NCBI GenBank assembly: GCA_900768075.1
Contig: CAAGBN010000081.1
Coordinates: 1 to 40,035, forward strand
DNA length: 40,035 nt
Direction of reading: 5' to 3'
Source: Clostridia bacterium
Lineage (GTDB): Bacteria > Bacillota > Clostridia > Oscillospirales > Acutalibacteraceae
This document shows, one piece after another, positions 30,553 to 39,274 of this stretch (positions are counted from its first letter, which is position 1; each line of letters opens with the position of its first letter). Position numbers and translations under genes: made by a program. Under the pieces are notes generated by a model. It saw only the letters and a program-made list of their open reading frames with translations, searched no databases and was not told the origin of the DNA.

Positions 30553-32040
30553 TTATACTTTTTTCTTCACGTCAAACCAGAATTCTACACCGTCTTTTTT
30601 ATTTTCAACGCCGTACTTCTCGCCCATCATTTCCTGAATGGTAGCAACGAAGGAAAGTCCGAGACCGAATCTGCCCTCTTCTCTCGAGTGAGATTTGTCG
30701 GCTCTGTAGAAGCTCTGCCATATATTTTCAATGTCGGTGCCGGGAATAGGCTTACCGGTATTGAAAACCCTGATACGGTAGGCAGTACCAACATCTGTGG
30801 CAGTAACTCTGATAATCTTATCGTAATCGATGTGGCTTATTGCATTGGAAAGATAGTTGGTAAAGATATTCTGCACCATAATCGCATCACTGTAAGCAGT
30901 GAAATCTGTGTTGATGTCAGCGATGTACTGAATATTTTTCTCCTCAATCTTATTGCTAAGACCCTCGGCACATTCCGATAAAATCTCGGCAAGATTAAAC
31001 TCATTGCTGAAAACCTTGTATGCGCCTGAATTGAGCTTCATATATTCCATAAGTCTGATAATAAGGGCATTCATTTTGTCAGACTCTTCTATGATTATAT
31101 CGCAGAATTCCTCTGTACTGTCACAGCCGATACCCATTTTCATACCCTCAGCATAGCCTTTGATTATAGCTATGGGTGTTTTCAGCTCGTGAGATACATT
31201 TGAAATAAAGCTTCGTCTTGATTTATCAAGCTTTCGCTCATACTGAATATCGGTTTCAAGCTGTCGGTTTTCACTCTGCAGCTTACCCATAGCGATACCA
31301 AGAGAGCGTGACAGTGTGTTTATACTTGCACTCAGCTCGTTAAGGTCTTTGATTTTACTCGGCGGACACTTTGCAGTGAAGTCCATATCAGCCATTTTTT
31401 TAGTCTGCACTATCATGGTACGAAGCGGTGCAAAGACCATAAGACCGACTCGCACAGATGTGGTTATAAGCATAAAGATAATCAGAAGACACAGGTAAAA
31501 GGTTACCTCGCTTGCTATCTGAGCGTTGCTTTCGATAATCTCAACGGGATAAAAAATCTCCATAGACATATCTTCTTCCTCGAAAAAGTAACCGTAAACA
31601 AGATATTTTGCCGTCGCATAATACTCCTGACGAATCTCATAATAATCATTTTCGTTATATTCGAGTCTCTCAAGAATTTTCATTATACGGGGCTTGAGCT
31701 CATCAATATTGATAATATTGTTTCTGTTATCATCAAAGATTGCCTGATTGCTGCTGGTGGTATAAACAAGGGTATCCCTCGGCTTGTAGATTTCGATATA
31801 GAAGTTTTCGTTACCCTCTATATCGGCAATTATTTTTCCGAAGCCTTTTTTCTCAAAATTGATTTCTTCAATTTTCTGTGCCGTCTCTGCCATATTACGC
31901 TTTGCCGACCAATAGAAAATATCCTTCATAAACAGAAACTGCACCATGGCGAATATTGCAATACACAGCAAAACAGTACCCACTGAAATCAGTGAGTACC
32001 TTCTATTAAGCTCAGATGAATTTCTTCTTACTTTTTTCAT
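30553..32040 (-). CDS. Sensor histidine kinase
   Basis: A membrane sensor that autophosphorylates on His and passes the phosphate to the adjacent regulator. Order: TM1 (about 16-38), extracytoplasmic sensor (39-176), TM2 (177-203), HAMP (204-255), HisKA with H284 in VSHELKTP, and HATPase_c with N-box (NYLSNAISH), VFNTGKPIP (Asn-Thr-Gly in place of the usual Asp-x-Gly) and GLGLSF. ATG 32040 overlaps the regulator stop by one base (ATGA). The sensor domain is not recognised, so the signal is unknown. 495 residues. Confidence 0.93.
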   Translation of the reverse strand: MKKVRRNSSELNRRYSLISVGTVLLCIAIFAMVQFLFMKDIFYWSAKRNMAETAQKIEEINFEKKGFGKIIADIEGNENFYIEIYKPRDTLVYTTSSNQAIFDDNRNNIINIDELKPRIMKILERLEYNENDYYEIRQEYYATAKYLVYGYFFEEEDMSMEIFYPVEIIESNAQIASEVTFYLCLLIIFMLITTSVRVGLMVFAPLRTMIVQTKKMADMDFTAKCPPSKIKDLNELSASINTLSRSLGIAMGKLQSENRQLETDIQYERKLDKSRRSFISNVSHELKTPIAIIKGYAEGMKMGIGCDSTEEFCDIIIEESDKMNALIIRLMEYMKLNSGAYKVFSNEFNLAEILSECAEGLSNKIEEKNIQYIADINTDFTAYSDAIMVQNIFTNYLSNAISHIDYDKIIRVTATDVGTAYRIRVFNTGKPIPGTDIENIWQSFYRADKSHSREEGRFGLGLSFVATIQEMMGEKYGVENKKDGVEFWFDVKKKV

Positions 32041-32720
32041 CAGTCTTCCTCTATTTTATAGCCTATTCCGTAAACGGTTTTAAGATGCTTGTTTCCCCAT
32101 TCCCCGAGCTTTGTTCTGAGTCTTGCAACGTGTGAGTCAACAGTTCTCACATCACCTGAAAAATCAAAGCCCCAGATGCTGTCAAGAAGCTGTTCACGGC
32201 TGAATACTCTGCCGGGAGACTCAAGGAATTTCTTGAGAATTTTATATTCCTTTAAGGTCAGATCGATTTCCTTGCCCTCGAGACGCACCTCATGTGCTTC
32301 GTCATCGAAAACAAGAGCGCTGACCTCTTTTTCATTTTTATCGAGATCGTTTTTATTGACTCTGCGCAGAAGAGCCTCAACTCTCTTTACAAGCACACCC
32401 GGGCTGAAGGGCTTTGTGACATAGTCATCAGCACCGTTTTCATAGCCTGTGAGCATATCAAACTCTTCACTTCTTGCCGAAAGCATAATAACGGGCACGT
32501 TGGAGGTCTCACGGATTTTTCTGCAAACCTCCCAGCCGTTGAGTCCCGGCATCATAATATCAAGAATAATCAGATTGATTTCATTTTTGTATGCCTGAAA
32601 GAGTCTGATAGTCTCATCGCCGTCTTCGGCCTCAACAACCTCATATCCTGATTTTTTAAGAAAATCACCGACAAGCTTTCTGATTTTCTGTTCATCGTCT
32701 GCAATCAGTATTTTCTCCAT
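32040..32720 (-). CDS. OmpR/PhoB-type response regulator
   Basis: A 226-residue transcription regulator. The receiver domain (1-120) has acidic pocket DDE near residue 8, phosphoacceptor D54 (IILDIMMPG) and lysine in YVTKPFSPG. The C-terminal winged helix (about 130-226) has FSREQLLDSIWG and RTVDSHVARLRTKL. An upstream ATG at 32747 is in frame, but GGAGG lies 8 nt before ATG 32720, so that start is chosen. It is coupled to the histidine kinase and lies 113 bp downstream of a secreted hydrolase gene on the same strand. Confidence 0.94.
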   Translation of the reverse strand: MEKILIADDEQKIRKLVGDFLKKSGYEVVEAEDGDETIRLFQAYKNEINLIILDIMMPGLNGWEVCRKIRETSNVPVIMLSARSEEFDMLTGYENGADDYVTKPFSPGVLVKRVEALLRRVNKNDLDKNEKEVSALVFDDEAHEVRLEGKEIDLTLKEYKILKKFLESPGRVFSREQLLDSIWGFDFSGDVRTVDSHVARLRTKLGEWGNKHLKTVYGIGYKIEED

Positions 32721-32832
32721 AGATTTAACCTCCGTTTCATATAACACGAGTTTCTTTTCCTTTTAATCCTACAACAATAATTTTGTCACAATTTGTAGAT
32801 TTATTTAAATTTTTTCGGATAAGATGTGTTAA

Positions 32833-34335
32833 TTATCTTCTGAACAAGTCTAAAAGCTTATTTATCAGAGCCTTTATAAAGTTAAATATTCTTGAAAGCA
32901 TTGTTGGTTTTTCTGCTTTTTCGGGCACAGTCTCATCAGTTGTGATTACACTGTTTTCTCTGTCATAAATCATAAAGCGTGAAAGCTCTGAGTTATCACA
33001 GGTAGATTCTTCTTTTGAGAAGAGAAGCTGACTTAAATAGTCTGAAAAAATAGGTGTTTCTGTGTGAGTTGCATTTTTCACAAACCAGGTTTTCTCCTTG
33101 AAAAGGCAGGTTGAAGCATCAACTGTCTTATCAGGTGATATGTATTTCATATCCTTACCTGCAAGCTCTTCATCAGTGAAGTACTCTCCTATCTTTGCAG
33201 TTGTTGCACCGAAGGAGCTGTTTTTTGTTTCAATAACAGTATCACTGAGCATTGACCACTGATTTGTGATAGGCACTGCATTATAGCCATATCTTGAAAC
33301 AACAGCCACTCTGCCTGCAGCATCGAAATCAGTGAGAGTCTTTATTTTGTCAGCTCTGACCAAAGTGTTATAATTCTGAATTTTAGTCTTTATAGCGTCA
33401 TATTCGCTACCTGCAAATTCCTTAGCGAAAACGTCTTGCATAACACTTGTGATATATTCGTCGGGTATCATAGCCCAGACAGAGGGCCACTGACCGAATA
33501 AGGGAATAAGCGTCTTGCTGAAAAAGACACTGCCCACGTCATCATAGGCGTCATCAAGAAAATCTGAAATTGAGCTGTTTACACCTGCCATTAAAAAAAT
33601 GTCAATGATGCTTGATAAAAGCTCCTCATACTCGTTGGTACCGATAATCATTTTAAGAAGAGCTGCAACGCCCTCAGCCTCGAAGTCTGTTCTGCCGCTG
33701 AAAAGCTCACCGACACTTGTAAGACCCTCTATAGCAGGGCTGTCAAAAGCGATGCCCATAATCTTATCACTGCCGTAAATTGAAATATAGGTCAGCACCA
33801 CAACAGCACCGAGAGAGTGGCAGGAAAGTGCAACCTTATCCTTATCTGTGCAATCGAGAACATAGTTGATGAAATCGTTAAGCTCAGCTGCACTTTCTAT
33901 GGGGTCGCAGCGCCAATCGTATGCAAAGCGTATCTTTGAATTGTTTTTGATATTTTTAGCGGCAGGGTACACGAAATTTGCGCCCGAATTATCTTTTGCT
34001 GTGCCGTCGGGATTGTTGAACCAATCCACAAGCATACTGTTTATTACATCTGAAATAACAGTGCCAAGCTTGTCAGCATCCTTATCTGCCGCATAGACAA
34101 GGAAAGCAGGGGCTATCTCATCCTTAACAGCACTCACAACGGTATCCTTGTCGGGAATTGTAAGACGAGAGTCGGGATCGTTTTTATCAGCGTATAATGC
34201 TGATGCATAAAAGCCCGGAACATAAATTTCAGGGCAGACAACACTTTCATCGATAGCCGCAAATGCAGGCACACCCATAGTAATAACCATAATGATACTG
34301 AGTACAAGAGCGAAAATTACTTTAATATTTTTCAT
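32833..34335 (-). CDS. Secreted LCAT-like alpha/beta hydrolase (lipase/acyltransferase)
   Basis: A 500-residue exported protein with signal peptide (1-28, ending VPAFAA). YVPGFYASALY (38-48) may form the oxyanion region. FAYDWRCDP (138-146) carries the LCAT YDWR motif. The nucleophile elbow CHSLGA has S174. A candidate His lies in FVKNATHTE. The C-terminus (IFNFIKALINKLLDLFRR) is an amphipathic, basic helix that could bind membrane. It is the paralogue of 11797-13470 but with the normal serine. It lies 19 bp after the esterase gene, so symporter-esterase-hydrolase are probably one transcript. The lipid or ester substrate is not known. Confidence 0.82.
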   Translation of the reverse strand: MKNIKVIFALVLSIIMVITMGVPAFAAIDESVVCPEIYVPGFYASALYADKNDPDSRLTIPDKDTVVSAVKDEIAPAFLVYAADKDADKLGTVISDVINSMLVDWFNNPDGTAKDNSGANFVYPAAKNIKNNSKIRFAYDWRCDPIESAAELNDFINYVLDCTDKDKVALSCHSLGAVVVLTYISIYGSDKIMGIAFDSPAIEGLTSVGELFSGRTDFEAEGVAALLKMIIGTNEYEELLSSIIDIFLMAGVNSSISDFLDDAYDDVGSVFFSKTLIPLFGQWPSVWAMIPDEYITSVMQDVFAKEFAGSEYDAIKTKIQNYNTLVRADKIKTLTDFDAAGRVAVVSRYGYNAVPITNQWSMLSDTVIETKNSSFGATTAKIGEYFTDEELAGKDMKYISPDKTVDASTCLFKEKTWFVKNATHTETPIFSDYLSQLLFSKEESTCDNSELSRFMIYDRENSVITTDETVPEKAEKPTMLSRIFNFIKALINKLLDLFRR

Positions 34336-34354
34336 AATGAATCTCCTTTAGTTA

Positions 34355-35671
34355 TTATTCACCGACAGGTTTATTGGTCAGAGTTGTGACTATAAGCTTT
34401 TTCATATTGACCTTGCCCATAGCCGTTTTACCCTCACCGAAATTCATAACTGTCTTGCTGTCTGTGCATTTATCCCACTGAGAGAGACCCTCACCGTTGG
34501 GATTACCTGTCTTGACGAAATTGCAAAGGTAAGACGACATCTCGTCGCTGAGAGCATAGTCCTTATCATTCATCGGTCTCCAGCAATTTTTAAGAGTACC
34601 GAACCAATACCAAAGGTCACTGCTGTGCCATGCTCCCTTATCGTCACCGGGAAGCATTCTTGCAAAATGCCAGAGGTAAGCACCGTTTTTCACTGCCCAC
34701 TTTTTAGTCATAGAGTGAAGCACTGCGGGAGCCATATCGTGGCTTGTCGCACCTACCATATAAGGTATATTCATAGGCTTTGCGCCGTCTTTAATAAAGA
34801 TATTGTCTTTTACGGGTGAGCCTGCCATAGCAGAGCCCTTGGTGCTCTTCCAAGCCTTGAAAAGCACCTCAGGTGACACCTTACGGAATTCTTCGAGATT
34901 TTTACAGCCACAGGCAGTCATAACCTCTTTCCAGAAAGCATTTCGCTTTTCGGGAGTACCAACCATAAATGAGCCCATACCTACACCGCTTGATAAAACG
35001 GCACTGCGGAAAAGACCCTTTGCCTCGTCACACTGACACAGATGCTGAACGCTCATAGCACCTGCACTCTGACCCATAATTGTGATTTTATCCTTATCAC
35101 CGCCAAAGGCTGAGATATTATCCCTGACCCATCTGATGGCTGTTAGCTGATCGAAAAGTCCGTAGTTGCCTGAATGACCCGACTCAGCCGTAAGCTCATC
35201 GAGACACACAAAGCCCATAGGTCCGAGACGGTAGTTGATTGTAACGGCAATCACACCTTTTTCAGCCCATATGGGGCCGTCAAAATGCTTTTCGTGACCG
35301 CATCCGCCTGTAAATCCGCCACCGTGAATATAAACTAAAACGGGCAGCTTACTGTTTTCGTCAGCATCCTCGGGAGTCCAAATATTGAGAAAGAGACAGT
35401 CCTCATCATAGGTGTAGGTTTCACCCTTGCGGAACTCGTTATAATAGAATATCTTGCCGGGGTTTTCTTCTTCGTTATAGAAGGCTCTCGGCTGATATGA
35501 GCAGTTACCGTAGGCTGTTGCGTCATATACTCCCTGCCACTGAGTGACTATCTCGGGATATTTCCATCTTTCAGCTGTTGCGTAGCGTATACCCTTAAAG
35601 GAGATAACGCCCTCAACATTGCACTCACTGCCTTGTACACTGCCGCAGGGTGTAAGTATAGTCTTAGTCAT
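34355..35671 (-). CDS. Type-B carboxylesterase
   Basis: A 438-residue alpha/beta hydrolase of the carboxylesterase type B family; no signal peptide, so cytosolic. Motifs: EDCLFLNIWTP (90-100), oxyanion HGGGF (116-120), and FGGDKDKITIMGQSAGAMSV with nucleophile S202. The likely His lies in the AWHSSDLWYWFG region. ORF extension to 35761 would overlap the symporter gene; AAGGAG 8 nt before ATG 35671 fixes the start, 2 bp after the symporter stop. The pairing suggests it de-esterifies an imported sugar ester; this is inference. Shorter than many family members (about 500). Confidence 0.9.
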   Translation of the reverse strand: MTKTILTPCGSVQGSECNVEGVISFKGIRYATAERWKYPEIVTQWQGVYDATAYGNCSYQPRAFYNEEENPGKIFYYNEFRKGETYTYDEDCLFLNIWTPEDADENSKLPVLVYIHGGGFTGGCGHEKHFDGPIWAEKGVIAVTINYRLGPMGFVCLDELTAESGHSGNYGLFDQLTAIRWVRDNISAFGGDKDKITIMGQSAGAMSVQHLCQCDEAKGLFRSAVLSSGVGMGSFMVGTPEKRNAFWKEVMTACGCKNLEEFRKVSPEVLFKAWKSTKGSAMAGSPVKDNIFIKDGAKPMNIPYMVGATSHDMAPAVLHSMTKKWAVKNGAYLWHFARMLPGDDKGAWHSSDLWYWFGTLKNCWRPMNDKDYALSDEMSSYLCNFVKTGNPNGEGLSQWDKCTDSKTVMNFGEGKTAMGKVNMKKLIVTTLTNKPVGE

Positions 35672-35673
35672 AA

Positions 35674-37080
35674 TTACTGCTCCTTCTGAGCTTTTTTGAA
35701 TGCATCTATCTTCTGTCTTGTTTCGCTGTCCATATTCCAGAGGAATTTGAAGGCTGCCCATGAGCCGAATACAAAAATACCGGGCAGAAGCACTGCGATA
35801 ATTTTAATGCCTGAAACTGTAGTTGCTGTCTGCACTGCAAGGTCAGCGTTATAGCCTGTCCAACCGAGCATAAGAACAGTTGCAGAGTTACCGATGGTCT
35901 GACCAACACGGCGTGAAAGGTTGAATGTGCCGTAAATTGAGCCCTCTGTTCTCTTGCCTGTAATCATTTCGTTATAGTCAATAGCTTCGCTGACAAGACC
36001 CCACTGCATATAGATTGATACGCTTGCAAGACCCATAGCGCAGTTGCTGAGAATCATATGAACATAAGGGTTGACATCCATAACCATATGCATACCGAAA
36101 AGACCGATATACATCACTGCACCGATGAGAAGTCCGAAGCGGATAAATCTTTCAAGACCGAACTTTTTAGCAAAATAGGGACCGCCTATAAGTGTAACTG
36201 TCATAAAGGGAGCTGATACGATTGAGCCGTATGTTACAAGCTTAAGGTCATCGTACACTGCCGAGAACATATAGTTTGTGATTGTGTTGATGACATACTG
36301 CATTGTGCAGATGCAAAGACCGTGAATACAAAGTGCAAGGAAAGGTCTGTTGACACGGAAAACATTGAGAATATCGGTGAATTTGATATTCTGCTCTTCA
36401 GCGTTTTCTTCACTGACGGGTACTGTACGCTCTTCAGTAAGGGCATAGTGACCAAGGCACATTGCAAAGCCGATAGCCGCACATATAGCCGCACCCACAG
36501 CATAACCTGTGGAATTAGTCTGACCGTATTTATCAATAAGCATGGGCATAAGTACAACGGGAATAGCGTTACCTACAGCTGAGCCGAAGCCTCTTGCTGA
36601 AGAAAGGGTTGCTCTTTCCTTATCGTCGTCAGCCATAGCTGAAAGCAGTGAGCCCATAGGAATATTGAACATTGTGTATGCGCCCTCGTAAAGTATCTTC
36701 AGACCGAAGAGTACGCAGATAAGTGAGAGACCCTCAAAAAGAGTAGGAACTGACCAGAGAGCGATAAAGCTTACAAAAATAAGGGGTGAGCTTCTTAAAA
36801 TCCAGGGGCGGAATTTACCCTTGGCATTATGCTTTTTAGCGAAGGCTCTATCCATAAATGCACCCATAAGAGGGTCATTGATGAAGTCCCACACATTCCA
36901 CACTGCAAGAAGAATTGCGAGTAATTCTGTGTTGATTTTCAGTGCATCGGTACAGTACATAGCAAAGGTACTGCCCATAATTGCAAAGGTCATACATCCG
37001 CCTGCATCACCGAGGCCGTAACCGATTTTATGCTTGAGGCTGAGACCTGAAGCATTTTTGATTTTTTTAGTTTCCGTCAT
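35674..37080 (-). CDS. GPH-family sugar:cation symporter (MFS)
   Basis: A 468-residue permease with about 12 hydrophobic segments. The N-terminal LKHKIGYGLGDAGGCMTF and WDFINDPLMGAFMDR are hallmarks of the glycoside-pentoside-hexuronide:cation symporter family (MelB, UidB, XynB types), which import sugars or glycosides with H+ or Na+. RRVGQTIGNSATVLMLGWTG near the C-terminus is typical. It is first in the symporter-esterase-hydrolase group with its own promoter. The substrate cannot be read from sequence; the esterase partner hints at an acylated glycoside. Confidence 0.92.
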   Translation of the reverse strand: MTETKKIKNASGLSLKHKIGYGLGDAGGCMTFAIMGSTFAMYCTDALKINTELLAILLAVWNVWDFINDPLMGAFMDRAFAKKHNAKGKFRPWILRSSPLIFVSFIALWSVPTLFEGLSLICVLFGLKILYEGAYTMFNIPMGSLLSAMADDDKERATLSSARGFGSAVGNAIPVVLMPMLIDKYGQTNSTGYAVGAAICAAIGFAMCLGHYALTEERTVPVSEENAEEQNIKFTDILNVFRVNRPFLALCIHGLCICTMQYVINTITNYMFSAVYDDLKLVTYGSIVSAPFMTVTLIGGPYFAKKFGLERFIRFGLLIGAVMYIGLFGMHMVMDVNPYVHMILSNCAMGLASVSIYMQWGLVSEAIDYNEMITGKRTEGSIYGTFNLSRRVGQTIGNSATVLMLGWTGYNADLAVQTATTVSGIKIIAVLLPGIFVFGSWAAFKFLWNMDSETRQKIDAFKKAQKEQ

Positions 37081-37110
37081 AATATTCCCTCCTGAGTTTT
37101 ATTAAGAAAT

Positions 37111-37139
37111 ATTATAGCATAGGTGTAATTATTTTACAA
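37111..37139 (-). promoter_or_regulatory. Promoter of symporter-esterase-hydrolase group
   Basis: Minus-strand TTGTAA (37139-37134), a 17-bp spacer and TATAAT (37116-37111). GGAGG follows before ATG 37080. Confidence 0.75.
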
Positions 37140-37216
37140 GGTGTTAAGCTGATGTTTCCCCCACTGTATAAATTGTTACTACTGTTAAATTTGTTAAGAT
37201 TTTTTCTTAAAACCTA

Positions 37217-37245
37217 TTGACAAAATATCAGCCATTTGATATAAT
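37217..37245 (+). promoter_or_regulatory. Promoter of tRNA operon
   Basis: Perfect TTGACA (37217-37222), a 17-bp spacer and perfect TATAAT (37240-37245), 20 bp before the first tRNA. Confidence 0.9.
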
Positions 37246-37265
37246 TCCAAAAGTCAACTGCAGAT

Positions 37266-37342
37266 GGGCCATTAGCTCAGTTGGTTAGAGCAACCGGCTC
37301 ATAACCGGTTGGTCCGGGGTTCGAGTCCCTGATGGCCCACCA
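37266..37342 (+). tRNA. tRNA-Met (CAU anticodon)
   Basis: A 77-nt cloverleaf: acceptor GGGCCAT/ATGGCCC, D-loop AGTTGGTTA, anticodon arm ACCGG-CTCATAA-CCGGT with CAT, T-arm GGTTCGA, discriminator A and encoded CCA. The G1-C72 pair excludes initiator tRNA. An elongator Met tRNA is most likely. A lysidine-modified tRNA-Ile2 also has CAU and cannot be fully excluded by eye. Confidence 0.9.
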
Positions 37343-37356
37343 TTTAAATTAAATAT

Positions 37357-37432
37357 AGGGGTATAGCTCAGTTGGTAGAGCAGCGGTCTCCAAAACCGCG
37401 TGCCGAGGGTTCGAGCCCTTCTGCCCCTGCCA
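37357..37432 (+). tRNA. tRNA-Trp (CCA anticodon)
   Basis: A 76-nt cloverleaf: acceptor AGGGGTA/TGCCCCT (one T-G pair), anticodon arm GCGGT-CTCCAAA-ACCGC with anticodon CCA, T-arm GGTTCGA, discriminator G and encoded CCA. It is 14 nt after tRNA-Met in the same transcript. Its 3' side faces the second mobile element, so it may be the attachment gene. Confidence 0.96.
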
Positions 37433-37441
37433 AAGAAAAGT

Positions 37442-37480
37442 CCGAAAAGCCTTGATTTTACAAGGGTTTCGGGCTTTTTT
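37442..37480 (+). terminator. Terminator of tRNA operon
   Basis: CCGAAA-x2-CCTTG (37442-37454) pairs with CAAGG-x-TTTCGG (37461-37472), followed by GCTTTTTT. Confidence 0.85.
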
Positions 37481-37545
37481 CATACCCAAAATCAATTTTG
37501 CTAAAATCGCAATTTACCGTAAAATATCGTACATTTTCGAGCACT

Positions 37546-37569
37546 ATATGTCCCCCGATATGTCCCCCG
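37546..37569. repeat. 12-bp tandem direct repeat near integrase (candidate arm sites)
   Basis: ATATGTCCCCCG occurs twice back to back (37546-37557, 37558-37569). The related pair ACCGTAAAATATCG (37516-37529) and CCCGTAAAATACCG (37566-37579) flanks it. They lie between the tRNA terminator and the integrase gene, where integrase arm sites and the element end are expected. The rest of this 369-bp gap holds no gene. Confidence 0.55.
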
Positions 37570-37687
37570 TAAAATACCGCAAGCCTTGTTGTTAAAAGGG
37601 GTTTTGAGCTTTTGGTTGATTGAAAATGTAGCGTTTTTTAGGGCAATTTTTACCGCGTGCCGTATTTTTTATGTTTTTATCGCTCAT

Positions 37688-37722
37688 TCATCGCTCATCA
37701 ATTATTGATAAATGAGTGATGA
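37688..37722. repeat. Inverted repeat downstream of integrase
   Basis: TCATCGCTCAT (37688-37698) and ATGAGTGATGA (37712-37722) pair over 11 bp with one G-T pair. An AT-rich TATAATATATATA tract follows. Role unknown; it may be part of the attachment or control region. Confidence 0.5.
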
Positions 37723-37761
37723 AATGATATAATATATATATAAATATTGAGCAAAAAATTA

Positions 37762-37795
37762 AAGAGCAGAAAGACCAATAAATCTTTCTGCTCTT
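37762..37795 (-). terminator. Terminator of second integrase gene
   Basis: AAGAGCAGAAAGA (37762-37774) pairs perfectly with TCTTTCTGCTCTT (37783-37795). On the minus strand TTAATTTTTT follows. Confidence 0.88.
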
Positions 37796-37801
37796 AATCT
37801 T

Positions 37802-38968
37802 TTATGAAACTAATGTTTCCTTTATAAATTTATCCTGCAGCATAGCAGCGTTTGTTTTGGTAGCATCATCAACATGAGTGTAAATATTTGCCGTGACACC
37901 ATACTCACTGTGTCCCATAAGCTCCTGCGCTGTTTTAATATCAACACCTGACCATTGAAGCATAGAACAGTAGGTGTGACGGAGCTGATGAGCAGTAAAC
38001 TCTTCAAAACATTCATCCGCAAAGCAGAGACTGTTCTCATCCGCACCGTCAGCCACCCTTAACGCTTCCATATAGCTTTCAAAAAGGCGTTTCCACGCCG
38101 TTTCCGTCATTCTTCCTCCGTAAACCTTCTGGACGACATAGGAGCCCTTAGAGTGCTTTTTAGCTTCAAGAAGTAAATTGCAAAGAAAATCATTCATAGG
38201 TATTTTTCTCATGCCGGCTTTGGTTTTAGTTTCCTTCAACTCGCACTGTTTGAAATCATAAGATTTATTTACATTGATAATTTTGTTCTTAAAGTCAATA
38301 TCAAACCAAGTCAGAGCCGTAAGTTCACCTCGTCTGAGACCTGCAAGAAGCATTATACAAGCAGGAAGCTTTGCTCTGTGTTCAGTGGTGAGAATTAACT
38401 GAATAGTATGCTTATTTATTGCAGTACGGGTTTTGGTAACTGAATTTTTAGGAATTTTCAAATCATCACAGGGATTACAGAAATTATAAGCTCTCTCTTT
38501 TCTTGCAAATTCAAAAACATTGGCAAGAGCTCTGATATATCTTTGAATAGTTTTCTTCGCCGTAGTTTTGCCTGTTGACGGATTCTTCTTGTATAATTCG
38601 TTTACGGCGGGTTGAATGTGAGAAGGAAGAATATCATTGAGCTTTGTTTTTGCAAGAAGTCCGCCTTTATAATCTATGAAGTATTGCAATCTTGCTTTCA
38701 GAGTTTTGTATTCTGACTCCTTGATATTATCACACATAACCTCACTTTCTATTGTTTCAAGATAGTGGTTAACCCATTTTATGAGGGTATCATTATTTTT
38801 CAGAATGTTAAGACCGCTGTCTATGGCGTTCTTGTATTCTCGTACTCTCTTCTCAAGCTCCTTTTCTGTCTGAGCCTTGAGCTTTTTGTATTTGGGTTTT
38901 CCGTTAGCATCTGTACCTATATAAAGTCGGGTACAAAAGCTGTTTTTTTCTACATAAATCTTATTCAT
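37802..38968 (-). CDS. int: Tyrosine site-specific recombinase (integrase) of second element
   Basis: 388 residues. The N-terminal arm-binding region resembles the AP2-like/Tn916-type integrase start (RLYIGTDANGKPKYKKLKA). A core-binding domain (about 60-165) and a catalytic domain follow, with R212 (AGLRRGEL), a lysine near 248-250, H327 and R330 (HQLRHTY), H353 (MGHSEY) and Y363 (NIYTHV). All catalytic residues are present. It reads toward the tRNA operon, with a strong terminator. The xis-like and parB-like genes lie directly upstream on the same strand. It is not closely similar to the integrase at 1632-2708. Confidence 0.93.
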   Translation of the reverse strand: MNKIYVEKNSFCTRLYIGTDANGKPKYKKLKAQTEKELEKRVREYKNAIDSGLNILKNNDTLIKWVNHYLETIESEVMCDNIKESEYKTLKARLQYFIDYKGGLLAKTKLNDILPSHIQPAVNELYKKNPSTGKTTAKKTIQRYIRALANVFEFARKERAYNFCNPCDDLKIPKNSVTKTRTAINKHTIQLILTTEHRAKLPACIMLLAGLRRGELTALTWFDIDFKNKIINVNKSYDFKQCELKETKTKAGMRKIPMNDFLCNLLLEAKKHSKGSYVVQKVYGGRMTETAWKRLFESYMEALRVADGADENSLCFADECFEEFTAHQLRHTYCSMLQWSGVDIKTAQELMGHSEYGVTANIYTHVDDATKTNAAMLQDKFIKETLVS

Positions 38969-39022
38969 TTTATCCTCCTGAAAAAGTATTTGAGGGATGC
39001 TTTCGCACCCCTCACGTCAATA

Positions 39023-39256
39023 TTACTGTTTAACATCATTATCATCAAATGTGCCGAGTCCCATTTTGAGAAAATCATCCTGACTGACACGCCATTCTCT
39101 TCCGATTTTTCGAGCCTTGATTGTACCTTTCTGACAGTATTTCTTTAAAGTCTCATAATTAAATCCCGTCAGACCTGCCACCATCTCCAAAGTAAGCAGA
39201 TAAGGTAAACCGTCAAGGCTTGAAATATAATTTCTTTTAATTGCATTAATCTTCAA
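39023..39256 (-). CDS. xis: Excisionase-like HTH protein of second element
   Basis: A 77-residue protein with a MerR/HTH_17-type fold: LLTLEMVAGLTGFNYETLKK, then KARKIGREWRVSQDDFLK, the usual signature of Tn916-like Xis and DNA-binding helix domains. The start is TTG 39256, preceded by GGAGGTGAT, a near-perfect ribosome site. It lies 54 bp upstream of the integrase. It should direct excision; a regulator role is possible. Confidence 0.8.
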   Translation of the reverse strand: MKINAIKRNYISSLDGLPYLLTLEMVAGLTGFNYETLKKYCQKGTIKARKIGREWRVSQDDFLKMGLGTFDDNDVKQ

Positions 39257-39274
39257 TAGACATCACCTCCTTCC

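Noticed and set aside
34336..35761. N-terminal extension of the type-B esterase
   Set aside because: The extra 30 codons overlap the symporter gene and lack a ribosome site; ATG 35671 has a strong one.
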